This document shows, piece after piece, positions 40,210 through 49,744 of a stretch of 64,000 nt of DNA. Made by a program: the position numbers and the translations under genes. Every line of letters begins with the position of its first letter. The stretch's first letter is position 1. Under the pieces are notes generated by a model that saw only the letters and a list, made by a program, of their open reading frames with translations, made no database searches and was not told the origin of the DNA. The stretch spans positions 1-64,000 of the forward strand of contig JANYHT010000039.1 of the NCBI GenBank assembly GCA_025358925.1, in the 5' to 3' direction. The DNA comes from Gemmatimonadaceae bacterium (lineage in GTDB: Bacteria; Gemmatimonadota; Gemmatimonadetes; Gemmatimonadales; Gemmatimonadaceae).

Positions 40210-40664
40210 CGCGGGGCCGACGACCCCGTCGGGTCGACCCATGCGCGTTCGCCATCGGCATAGTACTCCAACTTCCAGATCGGCACGCGATGCTTCAGCG
40301 CCTCAATCACTGCGCGCGTTGCATCCAGCGCTGGAGCTCGACGCGCGTGTGAGGCAACGATGGCCACGCTCACGTCGCTCACGCGGAGCACGCCAAGTCG
40401 ATGTTCAATGACAAGCTGAAGTCCAGGAGACGCGAAGCACACTTCCGTAGCGATTGTGTGCAACTCTTGAGCGGCCATTGTCCGATACGCCGAGTACTCA
40501 ATGCCAGTCACCGCACGCCCGTCATTCACATCGCGCACCGTTCCCAGAAACAGCGAAATTGCCCCTACGCTTGAGCCGCTCACGCGCGCAATCAAAGCCG
40601 AAACATCAATCGGTTCATCAACCACGCCGACGTACGGCGTTGGCGCATCGAATGAACTAGCCAC
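40206..40664 (-). CDS. moaE: Molybdopterin synthase catalytic subunit
   Basis: MoaE holds the precursor during sulfur transfer from MoaD. The product has GAISLFLGTVRDVNDG, GIEYSAYRTMAAQEL, EHRLGVLRVSDVSV and VPIWKLEYYADG with the active lysine. Start is uncertain: I chose GTG at 40664 (152 residues), overlapping the moaD stop by eight bases; GTG at 40697 in the same frame would add 11 residues and a 41-base overlap. Confidence 0.93.
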   Translation of the reverse strand: MASSFDAPTPYVGVVDEPIDVSALIARVSGSSVGAISLFLGTVRDVNDGRAVTGIEYSAYRTMAAQELHTIATEVCFASPGLQLVIEHRLGVLRVSDVSVAIVASHARRAPALDATRAVIEALKHRVPIWKLEYYADGERAWVDPTGSSAPR

Positions 40665-40899
40665 CAGCAACCGGTGGAATAAGAGCGACTTCGTCACCCT
40701 CGCATATTACCGCCGTCACGGTCGCCCACGTGTGGTTCACGGCGACTAACGGCGCTGTGGGAAGCATTGTTCCGCCGGGCATGGAGCGCATGGCGTGCAC
40801 GAGGTCCTCGACGAGACAGGGTACGGCGATCGGCACCTCCAATCGCGGTGCGCCAAACGCGTCCGCATACGACGCAAAAAGCAAAACGGGTATGCTCAT
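40657..40899 (-). CDS. moaD: Molybdopterin synthase sulfur carrier subunit
   Basis: An 80-residue ubiquitin-like protein that carries the thiocarboxylate for molybdopterin synthase. It begins MSIPVLLFASYADAFG and ends VALIPPVAGG, with the C-terminal Gly-Gly needed for adenylation. The frame extends far upstream but only this part resembles MoaD. It overlaps moaE and lies 28 bases after the HU/IHF gene. Confidence 0.92.
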   Translation of the reverse strand: MSIPVLLFASYADAFGAPRLEVPIAVPCLVEDLVHAMRSMPGGTMLPTAPLVAVNHTWATVTAVICEGDEVALIPPVAGG

Positions 40900-40927
40900 A
40901 CTGAGAACGAAGATAACACCCGTCGCC

Positions 40928-41272
40928 TCACGCCTCGTAAAGCTCTGCGTCTTCGTCGTCATATGAACCGTCGTCTTCCACGCCGGCGACCATCGCACGC
41001 AATTCTTTCGACGGTTTGAACACGGGCACTGGACGCGCAGACACTTCGACCGGCGAGCCCGTGCGCGGATTGCGCGCCATGCGTGTTTTGCGCTGCCGAA
41101 TCTTGAAGGTGCCAAATCCTCGCACCTCTATGTTCTTTTGCTCTTGCAATGCATCCTTGATCGCGTCGAGAAAGGCATCGACCACGCGGGCGCAGTCCTT
41201 CTTAGAGATGGTCGGGCCTGCCGTCCGCGCGATCCGCGCCGTGACGTTCTCAACCAAATCGGCTTTCGTCAT
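40928..41272 (-). CDS. HU/IHF-family DNA-binding protein with acidic tail
   Basis: A 114-residue histone-like protein. The first 90 residues are the standard fold, with IEVRGFGTFKIRQRKTRMARNPRTG split by ordinary residues and VPVFKPSKELR. About 20 further residues (GVEDDGSYDDEDAELYEA) form a strongly acidic tail absent from ordinary HU or IHF. It may tune DNA binding or be processed. Probably a nucleoid protein; HU versus IHF is not decided. Confidence 0.93.
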   Translation of the reverse strand: MTKADLVENVTARIARTAGPTISKKDCARVVDAFLDAIKDALQEQKNIEVRGFGTFKIRQRKTRMARNPRTGSPVEVSARPVPVFKPSKELRAMVAGVEDDGSYDDEDAELYEA

Positions 41273-41352
41273 GGGCTCTATCAGGGGTGCAACGCGGGTC
41301 AGCGAAGGTCGTCACGCCGCGTATCTAAGGTTCGAACGTATGACCTTAGTGC

Positions 41353-42489
41353 TTATGAGTCAAGCGTTTGGCTCGCCTTGGCGCGGCGCGCTCGCATGGC
41401 CGTGAGAAACTGGTCGAACAGCGGGACCGCGTCGTGCGGACCAGGCGCCGCTTCAGGATGATATTGCACGGCGAAAACTGGCAGTGACCTGTGCCGAAGC
41501 CCTTCGACCGTCCCATCATTCAGATTGAGATGGGTGACTGCGAGGTCGGGCGCGCCGTCGACACCGTCCGCACTTCCCGCTACCGCGAACCCGTGATTTT
41601 GCGCCGTAATGAACACCTTGCCTGTCGCGAGTTCTTTCACGGGCTGATTTCCGCCGCGGTGTCCGTACGGCATCTTCGTTGTTCGTCCGCCGTAACTGAG
41701 CCCGATCAGCTGATGACCTAAGCAGATGCCAAACATCGGAACCTGATGCGCCGCGATGGATCGAATTGTTTCCGGCGCATACGTGACCGCATCCGGGTCG
41801 CCCGGTCCGTTCGATAGAAAGACGCCGTCGGGCCGCAAGGCCATGACCTCAGACGACGACGTATTGGACGGTACGACGGTCACGTGACACGCATGCGCTT
41901 CGAGCAAGCGCAAGATGTTGCGCTTAATGCCATAGTCAAACGCGACCACGTGAAATGGCGCCGTCGCGTCGCCGACGGCATAGGCAGCGCGAGTAGAGAC
42001 CACCGTTGCGAGATCAAGCCCTTTCATGCTCGGACAGGCGTCGAGTGCCGCGAGCGTCTCCCGCGTTGGTTCGTCGCCAAGAGATATGACGCCGCGCATA
42101 ACACCGCGCGATCGCAAATGCTTGGTGAGGCGACGTGTGTCCACTTCAGTCAGCGCCGGCACGCTGTGCTCCACCAACCATTCGGGCAGCCCACCCGTTG
42201 CGCGCCAGTTCGAGTACGCGGCCGAAAGCTCACGCACGACGATGCCGGCAACCTGCGGCTTTGCCGATTCTGGATCGTCGGCGTTGACACCGTAATTTCC
42301 GATTTCTGTGGCCGTCATAACAACGATTTGGCCGCGATACGACGGATCCGTAAACACTTCCTGGTAACCGGTCATGTTCGTGGTAAACACCACTTCAGCG
42401 ACGGTTGGCAGTGTCGGTCCGACGAGACGCCCAAGAAAAAGGGTCCCGTCCTCGAGGAGGAGAAACCCTTTAGGTGGCAACGTGTGCAC
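41353..42489 (-). CDS. carA: Carbamoyl-phosphate synthase small subunit
   Basis: CarA is the glutamine amidotransferase that supplies ammonia to CarB for arginine and pyrimidine synthesis. The 378-residue protein begins near GFLLLEDGTLFLGR, has the N-terminal small-subunit signature VFTTNMTGYQEVFTDPS and the class I amidotransferase nucleophile in FGICLGHQL with the HPE dyad in YHPEAAPG. Start is GTG at 42489, with AAGGG five bases upstream and formed at the secG stop. carB is not in the window. Confidence 0.96.
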   Translation of the reverse strand: MHTLPPKGFLLLEDGTLFLGRLVGPTLPTVAEVVFTTNMTGYQEVFTDPSYRGQIVVMTATEIGNYGVNADDPESAKPQVAGIVVRELSAAYSNWRATGGLPEWLVEHSVPALTEVDTRRLTKHLRSRGVMRGVISLGDEPTRETLAALDACPSMKGLDLATVVSTRAAYAVGDATAPFHVVAFDYGIKRNILRLLEAHACHVTVVPSNTSSSEVMALRPDGVFLSNGPGDPDAVTYAPETIRSIAAHQVPMFGICLGHQLIGLSYGGRTTKMPYGHRGGNQPVKELATGKVFITAQNHGFAVAGSADGVDGAPDLAVTHLNLNDGTVEGLRHRSLPVFAVQYHPEAAPGPHDAVPLFDQFLTAMRARRAKASQTLDS

Positions 42490-42497
42490 GAGTGCCC

Positions 42498-42911
42498 TTA
42501 CGGCTTCTTTGGGGGTGCTACCGGCTGAGCCTTTGGCGTCGCGGCTGGTTGCGCCACAGGCGCGGCTGGCTGCTGCGTAAGCGGAGCTACCGGAGCCGCG
42601 GCACCGTTCGTGACTGGTGCCGACGTCGACGAGGCGGGCGTTGCCAGTTTGTCGAGCACTGATTTTGGTGCGACGGTGCGCGTCGACATGAGCTGCAATA
42701 CGAATGCCAATCCCAAAAATATCCCGCCGCACCACCAGCTCGACTTGGTCAGGAGATTACCCGCTTGCCGGGTCCCCATGACGGAGTCAGACGACGAGCT
42801 CGCGCCGCCAAAGTTTGCGGCCAAGCCACCGCCCTTACCCGACTGCAGGAGGATGGCGGCGGCGAGAACGAGCGCATCAAGAATGAGGAGTACAAGCAGA
42901 AACGTGTACAT
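42498..42911 (-). CDS. secG: Preprotein translocase subunit SecG
   Basis: SecG assists SecYE in protein export. The 137-residue protein has two hydrophobic segments, with QSGKGGGLAANFGG between them and TRQAGNLLTKSSWW leading into the second, as in SecG. A tail of about 50 residues rich in Ala, Pro and Gln follows and is longer than in E. coli. The ATG at 42911 marks the family N terminus; a longer frame is open but not SecG-like. A 146-base gap lies between it and tpiA; I looked for a tRNA there and found none. Confidence 0.93.
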   Translation of the reverse strand: MYTFLLVLLILDALVLAAAILLQSGKGGGLAANFGGASSSSDSVMGTRQAGNLLTKSSWWCGGIFLGLAFVLQLMSTRTVAPKSVLDKLATPASSTSAPVTNGAAAPVAPLTQQPAAPVAQPAATPKAQPVAPPKKP

Positions 42912-43057
42912 GTCACGAAGTCGGAGACGCCGCCTGTCGAGCGGCAAATTATTGCGGTGAGCGTGGCCAGTATCTTGGAAGATCACTCGTCGAGCGGTTG
43001 GATTCAAGTCCTTGCGCGGGATGCGCTTGCGCCACGCGCGTTCGGCACCGTGTGTGC

Positions 43058-43813
43058 CTAGCTGCGAACGATGCTACTCCACGCGTCTGGATCGAGCGAA
43101 GCGCCGCCCACCAAGAGCCCGTCAACCTCGGGCGCGGCGAGCAGTGTCGCGGCGTTTCCACGATTGACCGAGCCGCCGTAGAGAATGGGAACGCCCGCGG
43201 CCGCCTTCTCGCCAATGCGGGCAGCCAACGCACGACGCAGTACACCGTGAATGTCACTCGCATCGTCGGGCGTGGCCGTTCGCCCTGTGCCGATGGCCCA
43301 CACGGGCTCATATGCCAACATCATCGTGGCCACGCTTGGATCTTCAAGTTCAGCGATGCCGGCCGTCAACTGTCGCTCAACCACGGCTGCCGTGGCGCCT
43401 GCTTCGCGTTCCGCGAGGGTTTCGCCAACGCATAACATCGGTACGAGGCGCGCCTGTGAAACGAGCGCGCATTTTTTCGTCGTGGCGGCGTCGGTCTCCC
43501 CAAACACATGACGTCGTTCGGAGTGCCCAATTAACGCAACGCGCGCACCGGCGTCCCGCGCCATCAGCACGGAGTTCTCGCCGGTGTATGCACCCTGCGC
43601 CTCGCTGTACACATTCTGCACGCCGACCCAAATATCTGGTCGCTCGCGGACGGACTCCATGACCGCAGAAAACGTCAGTGCCGATGGAAAAAAAACCAAA
43701 GTTCGATCATGCTGACGCGGCGCTTGTGCGAGAAATCGTTGCAAAAATGCACGCGCGTCTGTTGGGCCATGATTCATTTTCCAGTTGGCCGCGATGATGG
43801 GCTTCAGATGCAT
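43058..43813 (-). CDS. tpiA: Triosephosphate isomerase
   Basis: TpiA interconverts dihydroxyacetone phosphate and glyceraldehyde 3-phosphate. The 251-residue protein has the N-terminal IIAANWKMNHG, the catalytic histidine in IGHSERRHVFGE, the catalytic glutamate in AYEPVWAIGTGR and the phosphate-binding LYGGSVNRGN and GLLVGGASLD. It forms a glycolytic run with pgk and gap. Confidence 0.98.
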   Translation of the reverse strand: MHLKPIIAANWKMNHGPTDARAFLQRFLAQAPRQHDRTLVFFPSALTFSAVMESVRERPDIWVGVQNVYSEAQGAYTGENSVLMARDAGARVALIGHSERRHVFGETDAATTKKCALVSQARLVPMLCVGETLAEREAGATAAVVERQLTAGIAELEDPSVATMMLAYEPVWAIGTGRTATPDDASDIHGVLRRALAARIGEKAAAGVPILYGGSVNRGNAATLLAAPEVDGLLVGGASLDPDAWSSIVRS

Positions 43814-43843
43814 GGTGTGTGAGAAGGGGTCGAGAACAGAGGA

Positions 43844-45040
43844 TCAGATCGTGTCGAGGGCGGTGACACCGGGCAGCGCCTTGCCCTCGAGAAATTCCAG
43901 CGAGGCACCACCGCCTGTCGACACATGCGACATGCGCGCCTCGAGTTTCGCATTCGCGACCGCGGCGGCGGAATCGCCACCGCCGACAATGGTGATTGCT
44001 CCGCGATCTGTGGCGCTCGCCATCGCGTGCGCTACGCGTATAGTGCCGCGGTCGAACGGCGGTTTTTCGAAGACACCCATCGGTCCGTTCCACAGCACGG
44101 TCTGCGCCGTCGCGATAAGCTGCGCATACTTTTCGCTCGTGACAGGGCCGATGTCAAACATCGCTTCGTCCGATGGGATCCCGTCTCGCGAGACGACATG
44201 AAACGCGTCACCGCAATCCATCTTCGCGGCGACCATCGCATCGCTCGGCAGCACCAGCTTTTCGCCAGCGCGACTTAGCAAGTCCTTCGCCATGTCCAGT
44301 CGATCGGGCTCAACGAGCGACGTTCCCGTTTCGAATCCCATTGCGCGAAAGAACGTGCACGCCATTGCTCCACCAATGAGCAATTGATCGACCTTGGGTA
44401 GCAACGCTTCGACGACATCGATCTTGCCTGATATTTTTGAGCCGCCAAGTATCGCCAGGAATGGACGCGTTGGCGTGGCAAGCGCGTTACCGAGATAAGC
44501 CAATTCTTTCTCCATCAACAATCCCGCTACTGCGGGTTTGAGATAGTGTGCAACGCCGGCTGTGCTCGCATGGGCGCGATGAGCCGCGCCGAACGCATCG
44601 TTGACGTACAAATCGCCGAGCGCCGCAAGCGCCTGCGCAAGCGCATCATCGTTCGTTTCTTCGCCCGCCAAGAAGCGTGTATTCTCCAGCAACAGTGTGC
44701 TGCCAAACGGCAACGCGTTGGACGCTGCCACGGCGGTCGCGCCGATGGTGTTCGTGAGAAATTGCACCGGCCGCTTAAGCAGCGCGCGCAGTCGTTCCGC
44801 GACAGGCGCGAGCGAGTACTTCGCCTCGGGCGCGCCAGTGGGACGACCGAAGTGCGCGAGCAGCACGACGCGCGCTCCGGCGTCGAGCAACAGGTTAATG
44901 GTCGGCAAAGCCGCGACAATGCGCGTGTCATCCGTCACGAGTCCTCCTGCATCGACCGGCACGTTAAAATCCACGCGCACTAACGCACGTTTGCCGTGCA
45001 ACTCGGCGACTGACAGATCACGAATCGTGCGTGTTTTCAT
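43844..45040 (-). CDS. pgk: Phosphoglycerate kinase
   Basis: Pgk transfers phosphate from 1,3-bisphosphoglycerate to ADP. The 398-residue protein has RALVRVDFNVP, LAHFGRPTG, NDAFGAAHRAHAST, FLAILGGSKISGKI, WNGPMGVFE and GGGDSAAAV, the full set of domain markers. The space to gap is 74 bases and contains a perfect stem-loop (45055-45082). No good ribosome-binding site precedes the ATG. Confidence 0.98.
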   Translation of the reverse strand: MKTRTIRDLSVAELHGKRALVRVDFNVPVDAGGLVTDDTRIVAALPTINLLLDAGARVVLLAHFGRPTGAPEAKYSLAPVAERLRALLKRPVQFLTNTIGATAVAASNALPFGSTLLLENTRFLAGEETNDDALAQALAALGDLYVNDAFGAAHRAHASTAGVAHYLKPAVAGLLMEKELAYLGNALATPTRPFLAILGGSKISGKIDVVEALLPKVDQLLIGGAMACTFFRAMGFETGTSLVEPDRLDMAKDLLSRAGEKLVLPSDAMVAAKMDCGDAFHVVSRDGIPSDEAMFDIGPVTSEKYAQLIATAQTVLWNGPMGVFEKPPFDRGTIRVAHAMASATDRGAITIVGGGDSAAAVANAKLEARMSHVSTGGGASLEFLEGKALPGVTALDTI

Positions 45041-45054
45041 AGGAGTTCAGGGAG

Positions 45055-45082
45055 AAGCCCCGGCCGCGATGCACCGGGGCTT
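45055..45082 (-). terminator. Perfect 9-bp stem-loop between gap and pgk
   Basis: AAGCCCCGG and CCGGGGCTT flank a ten-base loop, 32 bases after the gap stop and 14 bases before the pgk ATG. There is no T-run, so full termination is doubtful. It could be an attenuator or an RNA-processing or stability element that sets the gap:pgk ratio. Confidence 0.45.
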
Positions 45083-45114
45083 GGCCAAGCCTTGAGAGAA
45101 AATACAGCGACCGA

Positions 45115-46967
<1,853 letters not shown>

Positions 46968-46974
46968 GGCTGCC

Positions 46975-47802
46975 TCATGTAACAGCGTGCGCATCGATTG
47001 CGCGCCACATGATGTCCGTTGATGGCTCTGCACTAAACCATGTGCGAAACGCTTCCGCTCCCTGCTCGATGAGCATGCGAAGTCCATCGTCCGCGCGAAG
47101 TCCTTGCGAGCGAGCGTGACGCACCCATGGTGTGGTGCCGGGTCGATACACGAGGTCAAACACGACCGCGTGGGGTGGCAAGAGTGCTGGCGCGATGGGC
47201 ACCGCATTGTCCAGCATGCCGATGGGGGTCGCGTTGATCACGAGCCCACTGCCCTGCACGGCTTCTTCAACGTTTTCGAATACGCTGATGTTCACGCGAA
47301 CGCGCTCGGCAACGAGTTCTGCGCGCGACGCGGTACGTGCCCAAACGCGGATGTTACGGCAACCCAATTCATCGAGGGCGACGAACACGGCCGCCGCTGA
47401 TCCGCCCGCGCCAAGCAAGGTGCATTGCGCATCCCGAACGCCGGTTGGACAGAGCGCGCGCAACGTCGCAAGTATGCCGGCGACATCGGTATTGTGTCCA
47501 ACTAACGCACCGTCTTCATGCCAAAACGTGTTGACCGAACCAACGCGTGCCGCGAGCGCTGAGGTGCGATCCGCAGCTAAAAACACAGCTTGTTTATGCG
47601 GCATGGTGACATTGCCACCAACGTTTTCCGTTGCGAGCAAGCGCAACGTTCCTGCGAGGGCGTTCGGTGCGACGTCGAGCGCCGTGTAGCGTTGCGCAAA
47701 GCCGGCATCTGCGAGCGCCGCGTTTTGAAATATCGGCGAGAGGGATTGCGCGACGGGATGGCCAAGAATGACAAGGCGGGACGGATGCGCGTGCGCACGC
47801 AT
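46975..47802 (-). CDS. aroE: Shikimate dehydrogenase
   Basis: AroE reduces 3-dehydroshikimate with NADPH in the route to chorismate, the substrate of MqnA. The 275-residue protein has HPVAQSLSPIFQNAAL, the catalytic lysine in GNVTMPHKQ, GHNTDVAG, the LGAGGSAAAV nucleotide fold and INATPIGM. It lies between the YwlE-like phosphatase and comF. Confidence 0.95.
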   Translation of the reverse strand: MRAHAHPSRLVILGHPVAQSLSPIFQNAALADAGFAQRYTALDVAPNALAGTLRLLATENVGGNVTMPHKQAVFLAADRTSALAARVGSVNTFWHEDGALVGHNTDVAGILATLRALCPTGVRDAQCTLLGAGGSAAAVFVALDELGCRNIRVWARTASRAELVAERVRVNISVFENVEEAVQGSGLVINATPIGMLDNAVPIAPALLPPHAVVFDLVYRPGTTPWVRHARSQGLRADDGLRMLIEQGAEAFRTWFSAEPSTDIMWRAIDAHAVT

Positions 47803-47810
47803 GTGCGTGA

Positions 47811-48281
47811 TCAGGCGGACGGGCGAGACCGTTCGGCCTCAACACGATCAAGCACGGCGCCAATTTCACGCGTGAGTTCGTCGAATGTAGCGCGATAGAC
47901 AGTTAAATCGCCGCCAAACGGATCGCTCACGGCGCGTGCGTTGGACGGCCCTCCGGCGTATGCCGTGAGCAACCAACTGCGACCGGTTCCACCTAACGCT
48001 TCCGCGCGATCAAGATGATGCGGACCCATGGTGAGTATCAGGTCTGCCTTCGCGACACTCTCCGGCGCGAGTGGACGCGCGCGATGATCACCCAGATCCA
48101 GTGCCTGTTCGAGCGCCACGAGCAGCGACCCATCGGAGGCGGGTGCATCGGCCCACGCGCTCGTGCCCGCGCTACTCACGTCGATGTCGACTAAATGACG
48201 TTCGAGAATGAGACGGCGCGCGATTGCCTCCGCGAGCGGGCTGCGACACGTGTTGCCTGTGCAGACGAAGAGCAGATGCAT
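47811..48281 (-). CDS. YwlE-like low-molecular-weight protein phosphatase
   Basis: A 156-residue LMW phosphatase. The P-loop is VCTGNTCRSPLAEA (C7, R13, S14) and the general acid is D120 in SDPFGGDLTVYR. Both segments match B. subtilis YwlE, a protein-arginine phosphatase in which threonine at the T11 position restricts the pocket. As in B. subtilis it sits beside a TsaC/Sua5 gene. Arginine specificity is inferred; tyrosine phosphatase activity is the alternative. No mcsB kinase is seen in the window. Confidence 0.9.
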   Translation of the reverse strand: MHLLFVCTGNTCRSPLAEAIARRLILERHLVDIDVSSAGTSAWADAPASDGSLLVALEQALDLGDHRARPLAPESVAKADLILTMGPHHLDRAEALGGTGRSWLLTAYAGGPSNARAVSDPFGGDLTVYRATFDELTREIGAVLDRVEAERSRPSA

Positions 48282-48299
48282 GGGAAAGGTTGCGAGTAC

Positions 48300-48971
48300 T
48301 CAGGTATCGCCGACGAGGTCGGGCACGCATTCACGGAGCACGTTCGCGGAGAGCACACCAGGACGAATGACTCGCGCGCGCCGTCCCGTGCAGTCTACCA
48401 CGGTGGATGGTCGAGAAGGAGACAGGCGACCGCCATCAAGCACGTGGAGAAGCCCACGATGAATCTCATCCGGCCACTGTTGCACAATCTCCGCAGAGGT
48501 CATCGCTGGTGGTACGCCGGGACGATTCGCGCTCGTACTTGTGATTGGCTCTCCGTATGCGGCCAAGAGTCGCTGCAATCCCGGATGCGGAGTCCATCGC
48601 ACCGCCACGCCACCTTCAGGGCCACGCAATCGCGCCGGTACGCGGTGATCGCCGCCTGGCAATACCAACGTCAGGGGGCCAGGCCAAAAGCGAGCGGCAA
48701 GGTGAGCGGCGTGCGACGGCAGATGCAGCGCGAGTCTGGCAATCTGTGATGGATCACCGATGAGTAACAGAAATGGTTTCGTTGCCGGGCGACCTTTCAT
48801 GCGTACCAATGCTTCAACCGACGCATGATCGACGGCGGTGCCGAAGCCGTACACCGTTTCCGTTGGATATGCGAGGACGCGTTTTTCGGCGAGATGCGCA
48901 ATCACGCCGCGCAACGCACCTTCAACTTCTGCGGTCGACCAAAACGGAACGGTGAGCGGAGCGATGCTCAT
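48300..48971 (-). CDS. tsaC: L-threonylcarbamoyladenylate synthase (TsaC/Sua5 type)
   Basis: This enzyme makes threonylcarbamoyl-AMP for the t6A37 modification of ANN-decoding tRNAs. The 223-residue protein has VLAYPTETVYGFG, KGRPATKPFLLL, RFWPGPLTLVLP and TSTSANRPG. It ends without the extra C-terminal domain of long Sua5 proteins, so it is the short TsaC form. The ATG overlaps the ispD stop. Confidence 0.95.
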   Translation of the reverse strand: MSIAPLTVPFWSTAEVEGALRGVIAHLAEKRVLAYPTETVYGFGTAVDHASVEALVRMKGRPATKPFLLLIGDPSQIARLALHLPSHAAHLAARFWPGPLTLVLPGGDHRVPARLRGPEGGVAVRWTPHPGLQRLLAAYGEPITSTSANRPGVPPAMTSAEIVQQWPDEIHRGLLHVLDGGRLSPSRPSTVVDCTGRRARVIRPGVLSANVLRECVPDLVGDT

Positions 48972-49744
48972 TCGCGGAGTGCGCTGAGTGCGTCGGCGCG
49001 CGCGAAATCCGACTCGTCGGTAATTTTGAGCGCTCGCTCGCTACCGCGGACCACCATTACCGGCAGGCCGAGTCGTTCTACCAACGCCGCATCGTCCGTT
49101 GCACCGACGCCATCGCGTTTTGCCGCAATGTGTGCTTGTTCCAACATCACGCGCGGAAACGCCTGCGGAGTTTGCGCGCGCCAGAGCAAGGTGCGATCAA
49201 CGGTGCGCACGATCCGACCATCGGCATCAACTTCTTTCAACGTGTCCACCACGGGCAACGCGGCAATCGCACCGTGCCCGCGGCGCGCTTCGGCAATCAC
49301 CCGATCAATCGTAGCGTCGGTGACGAGCGGTCGCGCCGCATCATGCACGACAGCGATGACGACCTCTTCCGGCAAATCTTCGAGGCCATTCACCACGCTC
49401 TGGTGACGCTCGCTGCCGCCGGTCGACACCAGCAGGCGATCCACATCGCATTGAAAAAGCCACGGTGGCGGATCGGCAGCGTAGGCCTTTGGCAGCACGA
49501 CCACAACAATTGCAACGTCAGCGCGCGACATGAACGCTTGCACGCTGTGCAGCAGCGCGGGTTTGCCGGCGACCCACCGAAACTGTTTGAGTTCACCGAG
49601 TCCGACGCGGGAGCCCGAGCCACCGGCCACGATCACCACACCAACGTCACGCACCACATTGGTGTGCGGCGTTGCATCATCGCCACGTGACGATACAACT
49701 GGCGGCGGAATGATACGCCGGGGGGGTCGAGTGTCAGTGGTCAT
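48968..49744 (-). CDS. ispD: 2-C-methyl-D-erythritol 4-phosphate cytidylyltransferase
   Basis: IspD makes CDP-methylerythritol in the MEP pathway. The 258-residue protein has VIVAGGSGSRVG, KQFRWVAGKPAL, VVHDAARPLV, LWRAQTPQAF and ATDDAAL. About 34 N-terminal residues (rich in Arg, Pro and Asp) precede the usual start. The extension is kept because the ATG at 49744 overlaps the radA stop (ATGA) in the local style; the start could be internal. ispF is far off at the window left end. Confidence 0.94.
   Translation of the reverse strand: MTTDTRPPRRIIPPPVVSSRGDDATPHTNVVRDVGVVIVAGGSGSRVGLGELKQFRWVAGKPALLHSVQAFMSRADVAIVVVVLPKAYAADPPPWLFQCDVDRLLVSTGGSERHQSVVNGLEDLPEEVVIAVVHDAARPLVTDATIDRVIAEARRGHGAIAALPVVDTLKEVDADGRIVRTVDRTLLWRAQTPQAFPRVMLEQAHIAAKRDGVGATDDAALVERLGLPVMVVRGSERALKITDESDFARADALSALRE

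Noticed and set aside
42912-43057. Possible tRNA between tpiA and secG
   Set aside because: GGATTCAAGTCC looks like a T arm but the stem pairs fail and no acceptor, D arm or anticodon stem can be drawn; tRNA-Leu is common near secG elsewhere, so I looked specifically.
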